Source: Rhizobiaceae bacterium
GTDB lineage: Bacteria; Pseudomonadota; Alphaproteobacteria; Rhizobiales; Rhizobiaceae
DNA: 64,000 nt
Assembly: GCA_014238155.1 (NCBI GenBank)
Contig: JABABQ010000072.1
Coordinates: 1 to 64,000, forward strand
Direction of reading: 5' to 3'
Part shown: positions 34,482-43,543 of the stretch, piece after piece
Position numbering within the stretch: the first letter of the stretch is position 1
How the letters are laid out: every line of letters begins with the position of its first letter
Translations under genes and position numbers: made by a program
Notes under the pieces: model-generated
What the model saw: only the letters and a program-made list of their open reading frames with translations
Database searches by the model: none
Told to the model about the DNA's origin: nothing

Positions 34482-34739
34482 GCTTGTTCTCCCGGAAAAG
34501 CTCATTTCGCAAATTTCTTTTTAAAACTCTGTGACTTAAGAATCCAGCTTCGACAAGCCTTTTCTAATGGCCCTGGGGGTCTTTTTGGAGATAATCGGCT
34601 ATCGGGCAGATTTCGGCTCCCGAAGCCTTTCTTCTGGCACCATAAACCTGTATTGTTCAGCCACGAAATTGGATCCGCTTCCCGGTCAATCCGCACCAAG
34701 TGCAGTTTGGAACAGGGCCAGCAAATGTTGGGACAGAAT

Positions 34740-34898
34740 ATGGCCGAAAAGAAAACCGTCGAAAAAATTCCTGAAGGCCAGGCACGTTTTTTCAAGACCC
34801 GGCAGATGGAACCAAATGACAAGGGCTTTGTTGGATTTGAAACTGTCTGGGAACCGTTCCAGAAAGAAGTCGAATACGAGACACCCAAAAAGCCGTAG
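34740..34898 (+). CDS. Small hypothetical protein ended by a transposable-element stop codon
   Basis: A 52-residue frame, MAEKKTVEKIPEGQARFFKT..., with balanced charged composition unlike random text; an in-frame ATG at 34725 adds five residues. GGGACAG sits about 5-10 bases before the later ATG. It runs opposite to sat. Its TAG stop at 34896-34898 is part of TAGAGCCGTTCACG, the end of the MITE family seen at 58.5 and 59.1 kb, so the natural C-terminus may have been changed. No family recognised. Confidence 0.4.
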   Translation: MAEKKTVEKIPEGQARFFKTRQMEPNDKGFVGFETVWEPFQKEVEYETPKKP

Positions 34899-34921
34899 AG
34901 CCGTTCACGATTTGAATGGGT
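34897..34921. repeat. Solitary terminal fragment of the MITE-like element
   Basis: GAGCCGTTCACGATTTGAAT matches the terminal repeat of the elements at 58505 and 59126 over its first ~17 bases and is preceded by TA. No second end lies nearby. It seems to be a remnant or a one-ended partial copy. Confidence 0.55.
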
Positions 34922-34962
34922 GATGTGCCGAGACCATTATGGTCTGGTGATCGACAGAGAAA

Positions 34963-35466
34963 TCAAAGGGGAACTTTGCGAACCCCGTCGATTTGACTGT
35001 CGGGTTGAACAGTTCCCCCAGCAGCCAGTTCTTCGTCGGTGGGCTCGCGCACGGTCAGCACTTCCAGAGTGAAGATCACTTCCCTGCCACAAAGCGGGTT
35101 ATTCCCGTCCACGGTGAGCGTTTCATCGTCCATCCGCGTAACAATGAAATTTCGAGGTTGTCCCTTGTCGTTTTCCATCGTGATGGTGGTTCCGATTTCC
35201 CGATATTGTTCAGGAACGTTCTCTATATGATCGGTAAAAACGAGTGACTCATCTCTGGGGCCATAAATTTGATTGCAATCAATCGGGACTTCCAGAACAT
35301 CACCAACCGATCTTCCCTCAAGGTCCTCAAGAACTTGCGGAGCAAGGGTATCGTTGTGGCCGTGAACATACCCAAGCGGAAATTCGACGCTACTGAGCAC
35401 GTTTCCCGATTTCCTGTCCGTCACCTGGTAAGTGAGCTCAACAAACATATCGTCTTGAATCGTCAT
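34963..35466 (-). CDS. FKBP-type peptidyl-prolyl isomerase, SlyD-like
   Basis: A 167-residue protein with the SlyD layout: an N-terminal FKBP half (MFVELTYQVTDRKSGNVLSS, EFPLGYVHGHNDTLAPQVLEDLEGRSVGDV), an inserted IF-type chaperone flap (TITMENDKGQPRNFIVTRMDDETLTVDGNNPLCG) and return to FKBP (REVIFTLEVLTV). The histidine-rich nickel tail of E. coli SlyD is absent. It probably helps fold redox enzymes. It is read from the same strand as aprMBA; start at ATG 35466 (MTIQDD). Confidence 0.85.
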   Translation of the reverse strand: MTIQDDMFVELTYQVTDRKSGNVLSSVEFPLGYVHGHNDTLAPQVLEDLEGRSVGDVLEVPIDCNQIYGPRDESLVFTDHIENVPEQYREIGTTITMENDKGQPRNFIVTRMDDETLTVDGNNPLCGREVIFTLEVLTVREPTDEELAAGGTVQPDSQIDGVRKVPL

Positions 35467-35492
35467 ACCCATAACAACATCAAACCAATCAA

Positions 35493-35843
35493 TCAGAAAA
35501 TTGAAGCGCCAAAAATTTTAACATCACCGTCTTCGTATCCAAGTACCAGCCTGCCCAACCACTCACCAGGTTTTGTCGTACTTCTTTGACGATACAGCAC
35601 GGTCACATGTTCTCCGCGGCGGATCAGGCCGAGGCAGTCAATCTCATAGGAAAGACTTTGTGTGAGCTCGCTGCTGGTAAATTGCCGCCCGACTTCAATC
35701 TCGTTCAACGCAAGAGCCAGCGACTTGGAAAAGTTGATCGAGAACTCCTGGTATCTGCCTTCGTTTGAGAATTTTACCAGGTCGAGCCACATCGGGTCAG
35801 CAACCGAGAGTATCTGTTCATCGGTTTGATCAATTATGTTCAT
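35493..35843 (-). CDS. Hypothetical protein between SlyD-like gene and aprA
   Basis: A 116-residue soluble acidic protein, MNIIDQTDEQILSVADPMWLDLVKFSNEGRY..., with a mixed alpha-beta pattern: an N-terminal helical region, then strands (EHVTVLYRQRSTTKPGEWLGRLVLGYEDGDVKIFGASIF) resembling the end of an NTF2-like fold. I cannot assign a family. It lies 112 bases after aprA and 20 bases before the SlyD-like gene on the same strand, so it may be part of the sulfite oxidation transcript. It has one cysteine. Confidence 0.6.
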   Translation of the reverse strand: MNIIDQTDEQILSVADPMWLDLVKFSNEGRYQEFSINFSKSLALALNEIEVGRQFTSSELTQSLSYEIDCLGLIRRGEHVTVLYRQRSTTKPGEWLGRLVLGYEDGDVKIFGASIF

Positions 35844-35901
35844 CTGTGATTTTTCACTATTACTTCAAGATGTAGGGTCTGGACCCTGGTGGGTTGAATT
35901 A

Positions 35902-35932
35902 CAAAGGCCACCATCATGGATGGCGGCCTTTG
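35902..35932 (-). terminator. Intergenic hairpin after aprA
   Basis: A strong palindrome, CAAAGGCC-A-CCATC with loop ATG and GATGG-C-GGCCTTTG, 13-14 paired positions interrupted by one mismatch. It lies 23 bases past the aprA stop. A T tract follows only on the plus strand, so on the aprA transcript it may be a processing or partial termination signal rather than a strong terminator. Confidence 0.5.
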
Positions 35933-35954
35933 AATATTTTTAAGTGCTGTTGTC

Positions 35955-37844
35955 TTATTCAGCAGCTACGACTTCTTCTTCCTCGTCATCAATCAGATGA
36001 TAACATGGCGCCTTCTCCATGGTATATTCGCCGGTTTCAGGATCGCGACGAGAAACCGTCAGCACATGCCAGTTCTCATCGTCCAGCTTCATCGCATCGC
36101 CACGATAGTAGTATCCGGGCCAGCGCGTTTCCTTGCGGAACAACGTATGTTGGGTAACACATTCTGAGGTACGATGACGGTGCTTCAGCTCCCAGGCGCG
36201 CAGCAACTCGTGAAGATCTTTTGCAGCAAGCTTATCAAGGTCTTCTTCCATGACTTTGAGTTTCTTGAGGCAAATGTTCAAAAGCTTTTCGTTGGTCATG
36301 TAGCCAACAGTCACACCGCCACAATACTCGTCCATCAGTTTTTGCAGACGGTCGAGACCTTGTTTTGGGTGATGGTAGCTTGGGCTAACCGTTCCAGCGA
36401 CAATTTCATTGCGATAGATTTTGTAGCGTTCCATCGGCGCAAAGATTTCTTCCTTACGGCCTTCGATCTGTTTGTCCGAAACAACAATTCCATCGGCTTT
36501 GCCATCATCGATATATTTACAGGCCGCTTTTGCAGCCAACCGGCCTTCGGTAAATGAGCCGGATGAGAAGGCATGCGGAGTTCCGCCAACAGCATCTCCC
36601 GCTCCAAACAGACCCTCAATGGTCATCATGCGGTTATAGCCCCAGAAATATTCTGGTGGCGATACATCTTCCGGCCCACTTGCCCAGCCACCGCAACCGG
36701 TCGCATGGGAACCCATGACGTAAGGCTCTGATGTGGTCAATTCCGGGTTTTCGTTCTTCGGATCGACATCAGTTGCCGCCCAAAGAACCGCCTGTCCGAT
36801 GGTCATGCCAAGGAAGTTTTCCCAACCCACTTCTTCAAGATGCGGGTCCTGGAAGGCCTTCATGGTCACCATGTGAATGGGGCCACGTCCGGCGTTTACT
36901 TCACTGATCATCGCATGGTTGCGAAGACAGGTGGGAATTGGCCGGTGCGTTCTGTGCGATAATTCTGGGTCCAGATATTCCTTGCCAACCATTTTTTGCA
37001 GACTTGGGAACCACTTGGATTCGTATTCTTCTCCCATGCCGTTCTGCGTATAGGTTTTGAGGTGCAGGAAATAGGCGCCAACGGGTCCGTAACCGTCTTT
37101 GAAGCGGGCCAGAACGATGCGGTTTTCCATTTGCGTCATCTTGGCGCCGGCGTTGATCATAAGCCCATATGCGGATCCCGAAGACCAGGGTGCGTACCAA
37201 ACGCGCCCGGCGCCTTCACCAACAGAACGCGGTTTGAAGATGTTGGAAGCTCCGCCCGCTCCACAGATTACTGTTTTGGATTTAAACACGTGATAGTCGC
37301 CGGTACGCACGTTGAACCCAACGGCACCGGCAATGCGGTTGTCTTTCGCGTCATCTGTCAGCAGGTGGGTAACACAAATGCGGTTGTACACTTTGTCAGC
37401 CGATTTCTTTGCAGCTTCCGCAACGATCGGTTTGTACGACTCGCCATGGATCATGATCTGCCAGCGGCCTTCACGAAGGTATTGTCCCGTCTTCGGGTCC
37501 TTCATGATGGGCAAACCCCAGTCTTCAAACTGGTGGACTGTTGAGTCAACGTGGCGTGCCATGTCGAACAACAAGTCCTCCCGGACCATTCCCATCAGGT
37601 CAATGCGTGCGTAGCGCACGTGATCTTCAGGATTATTCTCGCCCCAGCGGGTGCCCATGTAGCAGTTAATGGCATAGAGCCCCTGTGCGACAGCACCAGA
37701 ACGGTCGATGTTTGCTTTTTCAGCAATAACAATCTTTTTGTCCTGCCCCCAGAACCGGGCTTCCCAGGCAGCGCCTGTGCCACCAAGGCCTGCACCGACA
37801 ACAAGTACGTCAATATTGTCTTCTACAACGGTTTTGTGAGCCAT
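35955..37844 (-). CDS. aprA: Adenylylsulfate reductase alpha subunit AprA
   Basis: A 629-residue FAD flavoprotein of the cytoplasm that oxidises sulfite with AMP to APS (the sulfur-oxidiser direction is inferred from context; the same enzyme in sulfate reducers runs backwards). FAD motif NIDVLVVGAGLGGTGAAWEARFWG, active-site neighbourhood AINCYMGTRWGENNPEDHVRYARID, and the C-terminal PCYHLIDDEEEEVV tail are all present; no truncation. It follows aprB with one base overlap. The absence of dsr genes in the window leaves the sulfite source open. Confidence 0.97.
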   Translation of the reverse strand: MAHKTVVEDNIDVLVVGAGLGGTGAAWEARFWGQDKKIVIAEKANIDRSGAVAQGLYAINCYMGTRWGENNPEDHVRYARIDLMGMVREDLLFDMARHVDSTVHQFEDWGLPIMKDPKTGQYLREGRWQIMIHGESYKPIVAEAAKKSADKVYNRICVTHLLTDDAKDNRIAGAVGFNVRTGDYHVFKSKTVICGAGGASNIFKPRSVGEGAGRVWYAPWSSGSAYGLMINAGAKMTQMENRIVLARFKDGYGPVGAYFLHLKTYTQNGMGEEYESKWFPSLQKMVGKEYLDPELSHRTHRPIPTCLRNHAMISEVNAGRGPIHMVTMKAFQDPHLEEVGWENFLGMTIGQAVLWAATDVDPKNENPELTTSEPYVMGSHATGCGGWASGPEDVSPPEYFWGYNRMMTIEGLFGAGDAVGGTPHAFSSGSFTEGRLAAKAACKYIDDGKADGIVVSDKQIEGRKEEIFAPMERYKIYRNEIVAGTVSPSYHHPKQGLDRLQKLMDEYCGGVTVGYMTNEKLLNICLKKLKVMEEDLDKLAAKDLHELLRAWELKHRHRTSECVTQHTLFRKETRWPGYYYRGDAMKLDDENWHVLTVSRRDPETGEYTMEKAPCYHLIDDEEEEVVAAE

Positions 37845-38323
37845 CAGTAATATACCCCCTTCTTCATCTTCAGTCCGTTGGATTTGAGGGTATGTACTTC
37901 GCCCTCATCCATGCGGATGTATTTTGGCTCACTGTACAAATGTTGGCTGTCACGCTGTTCGCTTGTCGGCGCTGGCACATCCTTCAATTGCGGCGTGCCA
38001 GTTCCCCAGGGGATCGTCGTGATTGGCGACAGAAAATTCTTTTCAGTGCCATCCCGGAATTTGATCCGCCACGAGATGGTGCCCTTTTCCTCTTCTCTGC
38101 GCACACGCACACTATGGCCAAGCGGTGCAAAGTCTGCATAGCCACGGGCGTCAATTGCATTTTGCGGACAGGCTTTCACACAAGAATAGCACTCCCAGCA
38201 CATGTCAGGCTCAATGTTGTAAGCACGGCGATGGGTTGGGTCGATATGCATGATGTCCGACGGACAAATATCGACGCAATGACCACAGCCATCGCAACTC
38301 GTCATATATACAAAGGTTGGCAT
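37844..38323 (-). CDS. aprB: Adenylylsulfate reductase beta subunit AprB
   Basis: A 159-residue ferredoxin subunit with two 4Fe-4S clusters: CDGCGHCVDICPSD and CWECYSCVKACPQNA. The C-terminal half (SVRVRREEEKGTISWRIKFRDGT) forms the arm that wraps AprA. It carries electrons from the FAD of AprA to the membrane partner. Start ATG at 38323. It lies between aprM and aprA, the AprMBA order of purple sulfur bacteria. Confidence 0.97.
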   Translation of the reverse strand: MPTFVYMTSCDGCGHCVDICPSDIMHIDPTHRRAYNIEPDMCWECYSCVKACPQNAIDARGYADFAPLGHSVRVRREEEKGTISWRIKFRDGTEKNFLSPITTIPWGTGTPQLKDVPAPTSEQRDSQHLYSEPKYIRMDEGEVHTLKSNGLKMKKGVYY

Positions 38324-38367
38324 GATTGCTCCCTAGATTAATTCTCTAATTTTTTGCTGTCCGCCTC

Positions 38368-39213
38368 TTAATAATGACGCGGTTTTTCTCGTTTAATGCC
38401 AAGTCCCATATTCAAGGGAGCATCTTTCAAAAGTTCCATGGAGTGTCGGTCCCGGTCAGCGGCGCCAGTTCGGTCTGCTGGTGGTGGCAAGTTGGCCATC
38501 GAACCATTTGCAACACCAACTTTTTTCTGGAAAGCAGCAGCGGGCTTAAAGAACATATGGGCAAATTTGGACCACGGAACCCCGGCAAACAGCACAACCG
38601 TTGCAAGAAGATACAATCCCAGAAAAATGCTTGACCAAACACCAACGCCACCCAATTGCAGCAAGGCCCAAATCAGGCCAAATGTTGCGCTTGCCAAAAG
38701 CGAAAGAATGAACAGGTCGGCCCTGACAATGCGAAACGGTGAATTACCTTCTGCTGCGACATCAACACGGATGAAGAACCAGAACCAATAGCCGCCCCCA
38801 CACACCATCAAGGCACCCAGATACCATAAAAACGGCCAAATAGCTGGTGTCTGGGCACTCGGGCTGGCGTACCAGAAGACCATGGCCATTGTCGCGATCA
38901 GATTGAAAACGAATCCGTACATACCGAGCAGATGAGCAATACGTCGATGCGGATTGCAGAATTCAGACGAAGTCAGCACGTCCGAGGCAATGGTCTTTAC
39001 TGCCAACCCGACTTTTTCACCGTCGGTTACGTCTCGTGTACCTTCCTCCTTCGCCTTGCGAGCCGCGTTGAAAAAATATTCTGCGCTCCTTTTGTGGAGG
39101 ATGTCGAAAAGCGTTCCGCCAACCACCAAAAGGATCATGATGGCAACGAATGTCTGCATGAGTGATGGTGCGATAAAAGCTGAAATTTCGGCAAACGGAT
39201 TGCTGGTAAACAT
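38368..39213 (-). CDS. aprM: AprM-like membrane anchor of adenylylsulfate reductase
   Basis: A 281-residue membrane protein with five or six hydrophobic segments (for example FVAIMILLVVGGTLFDIL, GMYGFVFNLIATMAMVFWY, FLWYLGALMVCGGGYWFWF, LYLLATVVLFAGVPWSKFAHM). Conserved histidines in HRRIAHLLG and KFAHMFF could hold haem b. Directly upstream of aprBA, it fits AprM, which links Apr to the quinone pool in Allochromatium; no QmoABC genes are in the window. The charged C-terminal tail is cytoplasmic. It is the first gene of the minus-strand sulfur transcript, divergent from the SoeA-like gene. Confidence 0.85.
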   Translation of the reverse strand: MFTSNPFAEISAFIAPSLMQTFVAIMILLVVGGTLFDILHKRSAEYFFNAARKAKEEGTRDVTDGEKVGLAVKTIASDVLTSSEFCNPHRRIAHLLGMYGFVFNLIATMAMVFWYASPSAQTPAIWPFLWYLGALMVCGGGYWFWFFIRVDVAAEGNSPFRIVRADLFILSLLASATFGLIWALLQLGGVGVWSSIFLGLYLLATVVLFAGVPWSKFAHMFFKPAAAFQKKVGVANGSMANLPPPADRTGAADRDRHSMELLKDAPLNMGLGIKREKPRHY

Positions 39214-39490
39214 TTATGTAACTCTCCCCAGACCATAAAGTCTTTTTTTCAGGCGTAGACTATTTGATCATTCGGAGCAATGTGATCCAAACCGTTTAGT
39301 CGAGGTTTGAATGCTGGCACTAATTGATAGGGATTTCTGGCTCCATTATTTGTTTAAAATTGAAGCCAAAACGACGGCACCTTGATTGTGAGTTTGAGTC
39401 CAGCGAGACTACGCTGAACCCCAAAACGGCACGCGGTATCGATTCTATCGAGCACATTCAATCGCCTTTCAATCGGATCGGAATTACCTG
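39214..39490. promoter_or_regulatory. Divergent promoter region between aprM and soeA-like gene
   Basis: These 277 bases must hold promoters for both sulfur transcripts. I saw no perfect FNR box or long palindrome. TTTGATCATTCGG near 39260 contains only half a site. Confidence 0.4.
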
Positions 39491-42364
39491 ATGAACCATG
39501 TCGACCACAAAATTGATCTCTCTGCCCCGATCGGCGACGAGGTTCATCAAACGACGTGCTACATGTGCGCTTGCCGATGCGGCATCAACGTTCACATGAA
39601 GAAGGGGGAAGATGGGGTTAGCAAAGTTCGGTACATTGAGGGCAACCGCGACCATCCGGTCAACAAGGGTGTTCTGTGTGCCAAAGGTTCAGCGGGCATC
39701 ATGCAGCACTATTCCCCGGCCCGGCTCGAACAACCATTGCTGCGAACAGGCCCGCGAGGCTCGGGTGAATTTAAGAAAATCTCATGGGAAGAAGCACTCA
39801 CCATCGCTTCTGACTGGCTTTCGCCGCTGCGCAAAGACCCCAAAAAACTCGCATTCTTTACCGGCCGTGACCAGTCGCAATCACTGACCAACTTTTGGGC
39901 CCAACAATTCGGCACGCCAAATTATGCAGCTCATGGGGGTTTCTGTTCTGTCAATATGGCAGCAGCCGGGATCTATACAATTGGTGGGGCATTTTGGGAG
40001 TTTGGGTCTCCGGACTGGGAGCGCACAAAGCTGTTTGTGATGTTCGGTGTCGCTGAAGACCATGATTCCAATCCGCTCAAGATGGGCATTGGCAAGCTGA
40101 AGAAGAATGGTGGACGTTTCGTCTCGGTAAACCCGGTTCGTACAGGCTATTCCGCAGTTGCCGACAACTGGCTCGGCATTACGCCGGGAACCGACGGACT
40201 TCTTGTGCTTGCGCTGATCCATGAACTGTTTCGCACGCGCAAGATCGATATTGATTTCCTTATTCGGTATTCCAATGCTCCATGGCTGGTGATTGATGAT
40301 CCGGGAACCGCAGACCACGGTTTGTTTGCGCGAAACCGCGATGGCGTTGAGCTGGTTTGGGACAGCAAGAAGAACAAAGCCGTTGCGCATACCAACAAGG
40401 CTATTGTTCCAAATCTGACCCAGGAAGTTATTCTTCCAAACGGTCGAAAAGCCAAACCGGTTCTGCGGTTAATGGCCGATATGTACAGCGATGAGGCATT
40501 TGCTCCTGAAGCGGTCGCAGAACAAACAGGAATTTCTGCCGACGTCATAAAGGGTCTCGCAGCCGAAATCGCCAAGGTGGCTTTCGAAGAAGAGATCATT
40601 ATTGAGCAACCCTGGACCGACATGAAGGGCGAGCGCCACGAACACTTTATCGGGCGTCCGGTTTCAATGCACGCAATGCGCGGGATTTCGGCACATTCAA
40701 ATGGTTTTCAAACCTGCCGGGCGCTGCATGTATTGCAGGTACTGATTGGCTCCGTTGATTGTCCGGGCGGCTTCCGTTCCAAACCTCCCTATCCGAAGCC
40801 GGTCAAAGCACACCCCAAGCCACATGCGCGACGCCCCAGCGGAGATGCTACAGCGCCGTTGAACGGCCCACATCTTGGTTATCCCCTTGGACCGGAAGAT
40901 CTGTTGATTGAGGAAGACGGCCAGCCGCTGCGCATTGATAAGGCATTTTCCTGGGATGCACCGCTTGCCGCCCACGGCATGATGCACATGGTCATCGCAA
41001 ATGCTCATGCGGGTGACCCCTACAAGATTGATACGCTGTTCCTGTATATGGCCAACATGGCCTGGAATTCGTCGATGAACACCAAAGGTGTCATCGAAAT
41101 GTTGGAAGACAAAGACCCCGAGACCGGTGAATACGTCATCCCTCACATCATCTATTCTGATGCCTATTCCAGCGAAACAGTTGCTTATGCGGACCTAGTT
41201 TTACCGGATACCACCTATCTGGAACGGCACGATTGTATCTCGCTGCTTGACCGACCAATTTCTGAACCCGACGCGGTCAATGACGCGATCCGCTGGCCTG
41301 TCGTCGAGCCCGACCGCGACGTTCGCGGATTCCAGTCAGTGCTGATCGATTTGGGCGGCCGTCTCAAGTTGAATGGTTTTGTAAATGAACGCGGTGAGGC
41401 GCTTTACAAAGATTACGCCGACTACATCGTAAATCATCAACGCCGACCCAATATCGGACCGCTCGCCGGGTTTCGCGGCGAAGATGGAACGGCAGAGGGC
41501 AGGGGTGCTGCCAATCCTGATCAGCTCGAACGCTACAAAGCCAACGGATCGTTTTGGTCCAAACACATTCCGCTGGAAGCACAGTTTTTCAAGCACGCCA
41601 ACGCCGCATATCAGGACCTGGCGGTATCGTTGGGTTTTTTCGACGCGCCACAACCTGTGACATTTCAGCTTTACTGTGAAGAATTGCAGAAGTTTCGATT
41701 GGCCGCACAGGGCCATGGTAAGCACCAGCCTCCAGAACATCTGCGCAACAGTGTCGAGGCTAGTTTCGATCCCCTGCCCATCTGGTATGAACCATTTGAA
41801 TCCGCTGATCTTGGTGACCGTGCGATCGAAGAATTTCCCTATCACGCGATTACACAGCGTCCGATGGCGATGTATCACTCCTGGGGGTCGCAGAATGCAT
41901 GGTTGCGACAAATCCATACGTCCAACCGGCTCTTTGTGCCAGCAAACATTTGCGATGAAAAAGGTTTGAACGACGACGACTGGGCATGGGTTACTTCCTG
42001 GCACGGGCGCATCAAAGTGCGGATTATGCGAATGGATGCAGTCAACAGTCGAACGCTGTGGACATGGAACGCCATTGGTAAAAAGGGCGGTGCATGGGCG
42101 CTGAACCCTGATGCTCCTGAAGTCAAAAACGGGTTTCTTCTCAACCACCTGATCAGCGAATTGTTGCCTCCCAAGGGCGACGGACATCGCTGGTCGAATT
42201 CTGATCCGATTACGGGGCAGGCAGCCTGGTACGATTTGCGGGTGGATATTGAAAAAGCTGAGGCTGGCAAGCCAGTCAGTGAACCTGTATTCGGAATTCA
42301 GTCCCCGATAGGCGTCGGCGCCAAAGACGGCGATCTGCGCTACGGCGAAGAATGGACCAAATAG
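39491..42364 (+). CDS. soeA: SoeA-like cytoplasmic molybdopterin oxidoreductase (sulfite dehydrogenase alpha)
   Basis: A 957-residue Mo-bis-MGD enzyme. The N-terminal 4Fe-4S site is TTCYMCACRCGINVH (Cys23, Cys26, Cys30) with GVLCAKG later, and no Tat signal precedes it, so it should stay in the cytoplasm, like SoeA and unlike most relatives. AAHGGFCSVNMAAAGIY carries the likely Cys molybdenum ligand. SoeABC oxidises sulfite directly to sulfate and feeds the quinone pool. Here no soeB (Fe-S) or soeC (membrane anchor) gene follows; the next gene is an ABC binding protein. Electrons must leave by an unlinked partner, or possibly through AprM. Assignment rests on overall resemblance and the sulfur context. 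Confidence 0.78.
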   Translation: MNHVDHKIDLSAPIGDEVHQTTCYMCACRCGINVHMKKGEDGVSKVRYIEGNRDHPVNKGVLCAKGSAGIMQHYSPARLEQPLLRTGPRGSGEFKKISWEEALTIASDWLSPLRKDPKKLAFFTGRDQSQSLTNFWAQQFGTPNYAAHGGFCSVNMAAAGIYTIGGAFWEFGSPDWERTKLFVMFGVAEDHDSNPLKMGIGKLKKNGGRFVSVNPVRTGYSAVADNWLGITPGTDGLLVLALIHELFRTRKIDIDFLIRYSNAPWLVIDDPGTADHGLFARNRDGVELVWDSKKNKAVAHTNKAIVPNLTQEVILPNGRKAKPVLRLMADMYSDEAFAPEAVAEQTGISADVIKGLAAEIAKVAFEEEIIIEQPWTDMKGERHEHFIGRPVSMHAMRGISAHSNGFQTCRALHVLQVLIGSVDCPGGFRSKPPYPKPVKAHPKPHARRPSGDATAPLNGPHLGYPLGPEDLLIEEDGQPLRIDKAFSWDAPLAAHGMMHMVIANAHAGDPYKIDTLFLYMANMAWNSSMNTKGVIEMLEDKDPETGEYVIPHIIYSDAYSSETVAYADLVLPDTTYLERHDCISLLDRPISEPDAVNDAIRWPVVEPDRDVRGFQSVLIDLGGRLKLNGFVNERGEALYKDYADYIVNHQRRPNIGPLAGFRGEDGTAEGRGAANPDQLERYKANGSFWSKHIPLEAQFFKHANAAYQDLAVSLGFFDAPQPVTFQLYCEELQKFRLAAQGHGKHQPPEHLRNSVEASFDPLPIWYEPFESADLGDRAIEEFPYHAITQRPMAMYHSWGSQNAWLRQIHTSNRLFVPANICDEKGLNDDDWAWVTSWHGRIKVRIMRMDAVNSRTLWTWNAIGKKGGAWALNPDAPEVKNGFLLNHLISELLPPKGDGHRWSNSDPITGQAAWYDLRVDIEKAEAGKPVSEPVFGIQSPIGVGAKDGDLRYGEEWTK

Positions 42365-42506
42365 CTCAGGCGTTGCAATTCCAATGCAGGTAAATTGGCT
42401 AGGATCACTCCCTGGTTGGCAAATGGTGGTCATTTGACCCGGTGACCGAAATTGGTAGGGTGCAGACGGGCAAAGCAAAATATCCAATGCCTTAGGGAGA
42501 TGATCT

Positions 42507-43511
42507 ATGTTTAGAGCACTGACACGTGCCGTCGTTGCGGCCTCGATTTTTATTGGAGCACAGGGTCAGCTTCGAGCTGAAACAACATTGGAAATGGCCT
42601 ATATGCCGATTGTTCCATGCAGCCAGCTCTTTGTGATGGAAGGCATGGGTTGGGCGAAAGAGGCCGGATTAAATCTGCAGCTCACCAAATTTTCCAGCGG
42701 ACCCGCCATCGTTCAGGCAATTGCATCGGGCAAAATGGATCTGATGTGCTTTGGCATCGGACCCGCCATGGTGACCCGAGGCAAGGGCGTTAAACTGAAA
42801 GTTGTGGCGGCTGGTATCACCGAACAGATTGCCGTTATTGCGCAAGGTGATCTGGTTGAATATTTTGATAAATATGATTCAAAAGAAGCCCTGCGAAAAT
42901 TCGCTGAGGACAAGGGTCGCAAGGTCAAGATCGCAAGTTTCCCCAAAGGGTCTGTTCCCGACACGGTGACGCGTCACTGGCTGATTAAATCACTTGGTAT
43001 GGACCTGGACGAAGTGCAATTGATCGGCATGGGCGCGTCCAAAGTGCAGCAGGCATTGTTATCACGCTCGGTAGATGCAGCAGGAATTTTGGAACCTATC
43101 CTGACAATTGTTGAAGAAAAACTCGAAGGCTCCAAGGTCGTTGTGCGGGCTTCTGAAATGATGAACGGCCAGCCCGGATCAACGATCGCGGTTCGTGAGC
43201 ATGTCCTGGCAGAACACCGGGCCGCCATTGTCAAATTTGTCGAGCTGCACATCAGGGCAACCGAGTTTCTCAAAGAACACCCGGAAAAGGCTGCGCAGCA
43301 TGTGAAGGACTTCATTGCCAAGGGGTTGCTTAAGGAAGCGACAGTATTGAATGCGTTGAAATCGCCATCATCCAACTTCGCAGCGGATCCGAATTCCATA
43401 CTGAAGCAGACCGAGTATATGGCTGATTTTCAAAAGAACTATAAAATCAACACCAAAGTGTCCACGGACGGCTTGTTTGATTTCAGCATTTACAATGATG
43501 CAATCAAATAG
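42507..43511 (+). CDS. ABC transporter substrate-binding protein, TauA/SsuA type
   Basis: A 334-residue periplasmic protein of the NitT/TauT family. It starts with a signal peptide (MFRALTRAVVAASIFIGAQGQLRAE) and continues ETTLEMAYMPIVPCSQLFVMEGMGWAKEAGLNLQL, then FSSGPAIVQAIASGKMDLMCFG, standard for sulfonate, taurine or aromatic-sulfonate binding proteins. It is of normal length. The substrate is inferred to be an organosulfonate from its place behind the SoeA-like gene. It begins a transporter-sulfotransferase string; the intergenic gap to soeA is 142 bases, so it may share the transcript. Confidence 0.9.
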   Translation: MFRALTRAVVAASIFIGAQGQLRAETTLEMAYMPIVPCSQLFVMEGMGWAKEAGLNLQLTKFSSGPAIVQAIASGKMDLMCFGIGPAMVTRGKGVKLKVVAAGITEQIAVIAQGDLVEYFDKYDSKEALRKFAEDKGRKVKIASFPKGSVPDTVTRHWLIKSLGMDLDEVQLIGMGASKVQQALLSRSVDAAGILEPILTIVEEKLEGSKVVVRASEMMNGQPGSTIAVREHVLAEHRAAIVKFVELHIRATEFLKEHPEKAAQHVKDFIAKGLLKEATVLNALKSPSSNFAADPNSILKQTEYMADFQKNYKINTKVSTDGLFDFSIYNDAIK

Positions 43512-43543
43512 TCACTGATATTTGCGGTGGAGGAAATTAATCG

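Noticed and set aside
34502-34888. A 128-codon minus-strand frame upstream of sat
   Set aside because: It is the reverse reading of the small plus-strand frame and the sat leader, has no start signal, and contains no recognisable motif.
41336-42487. A 383-codon minus-strand frame opposite soeA
   Set aside because: Shadow of the soeA codon pattern; no motif, no start signal.
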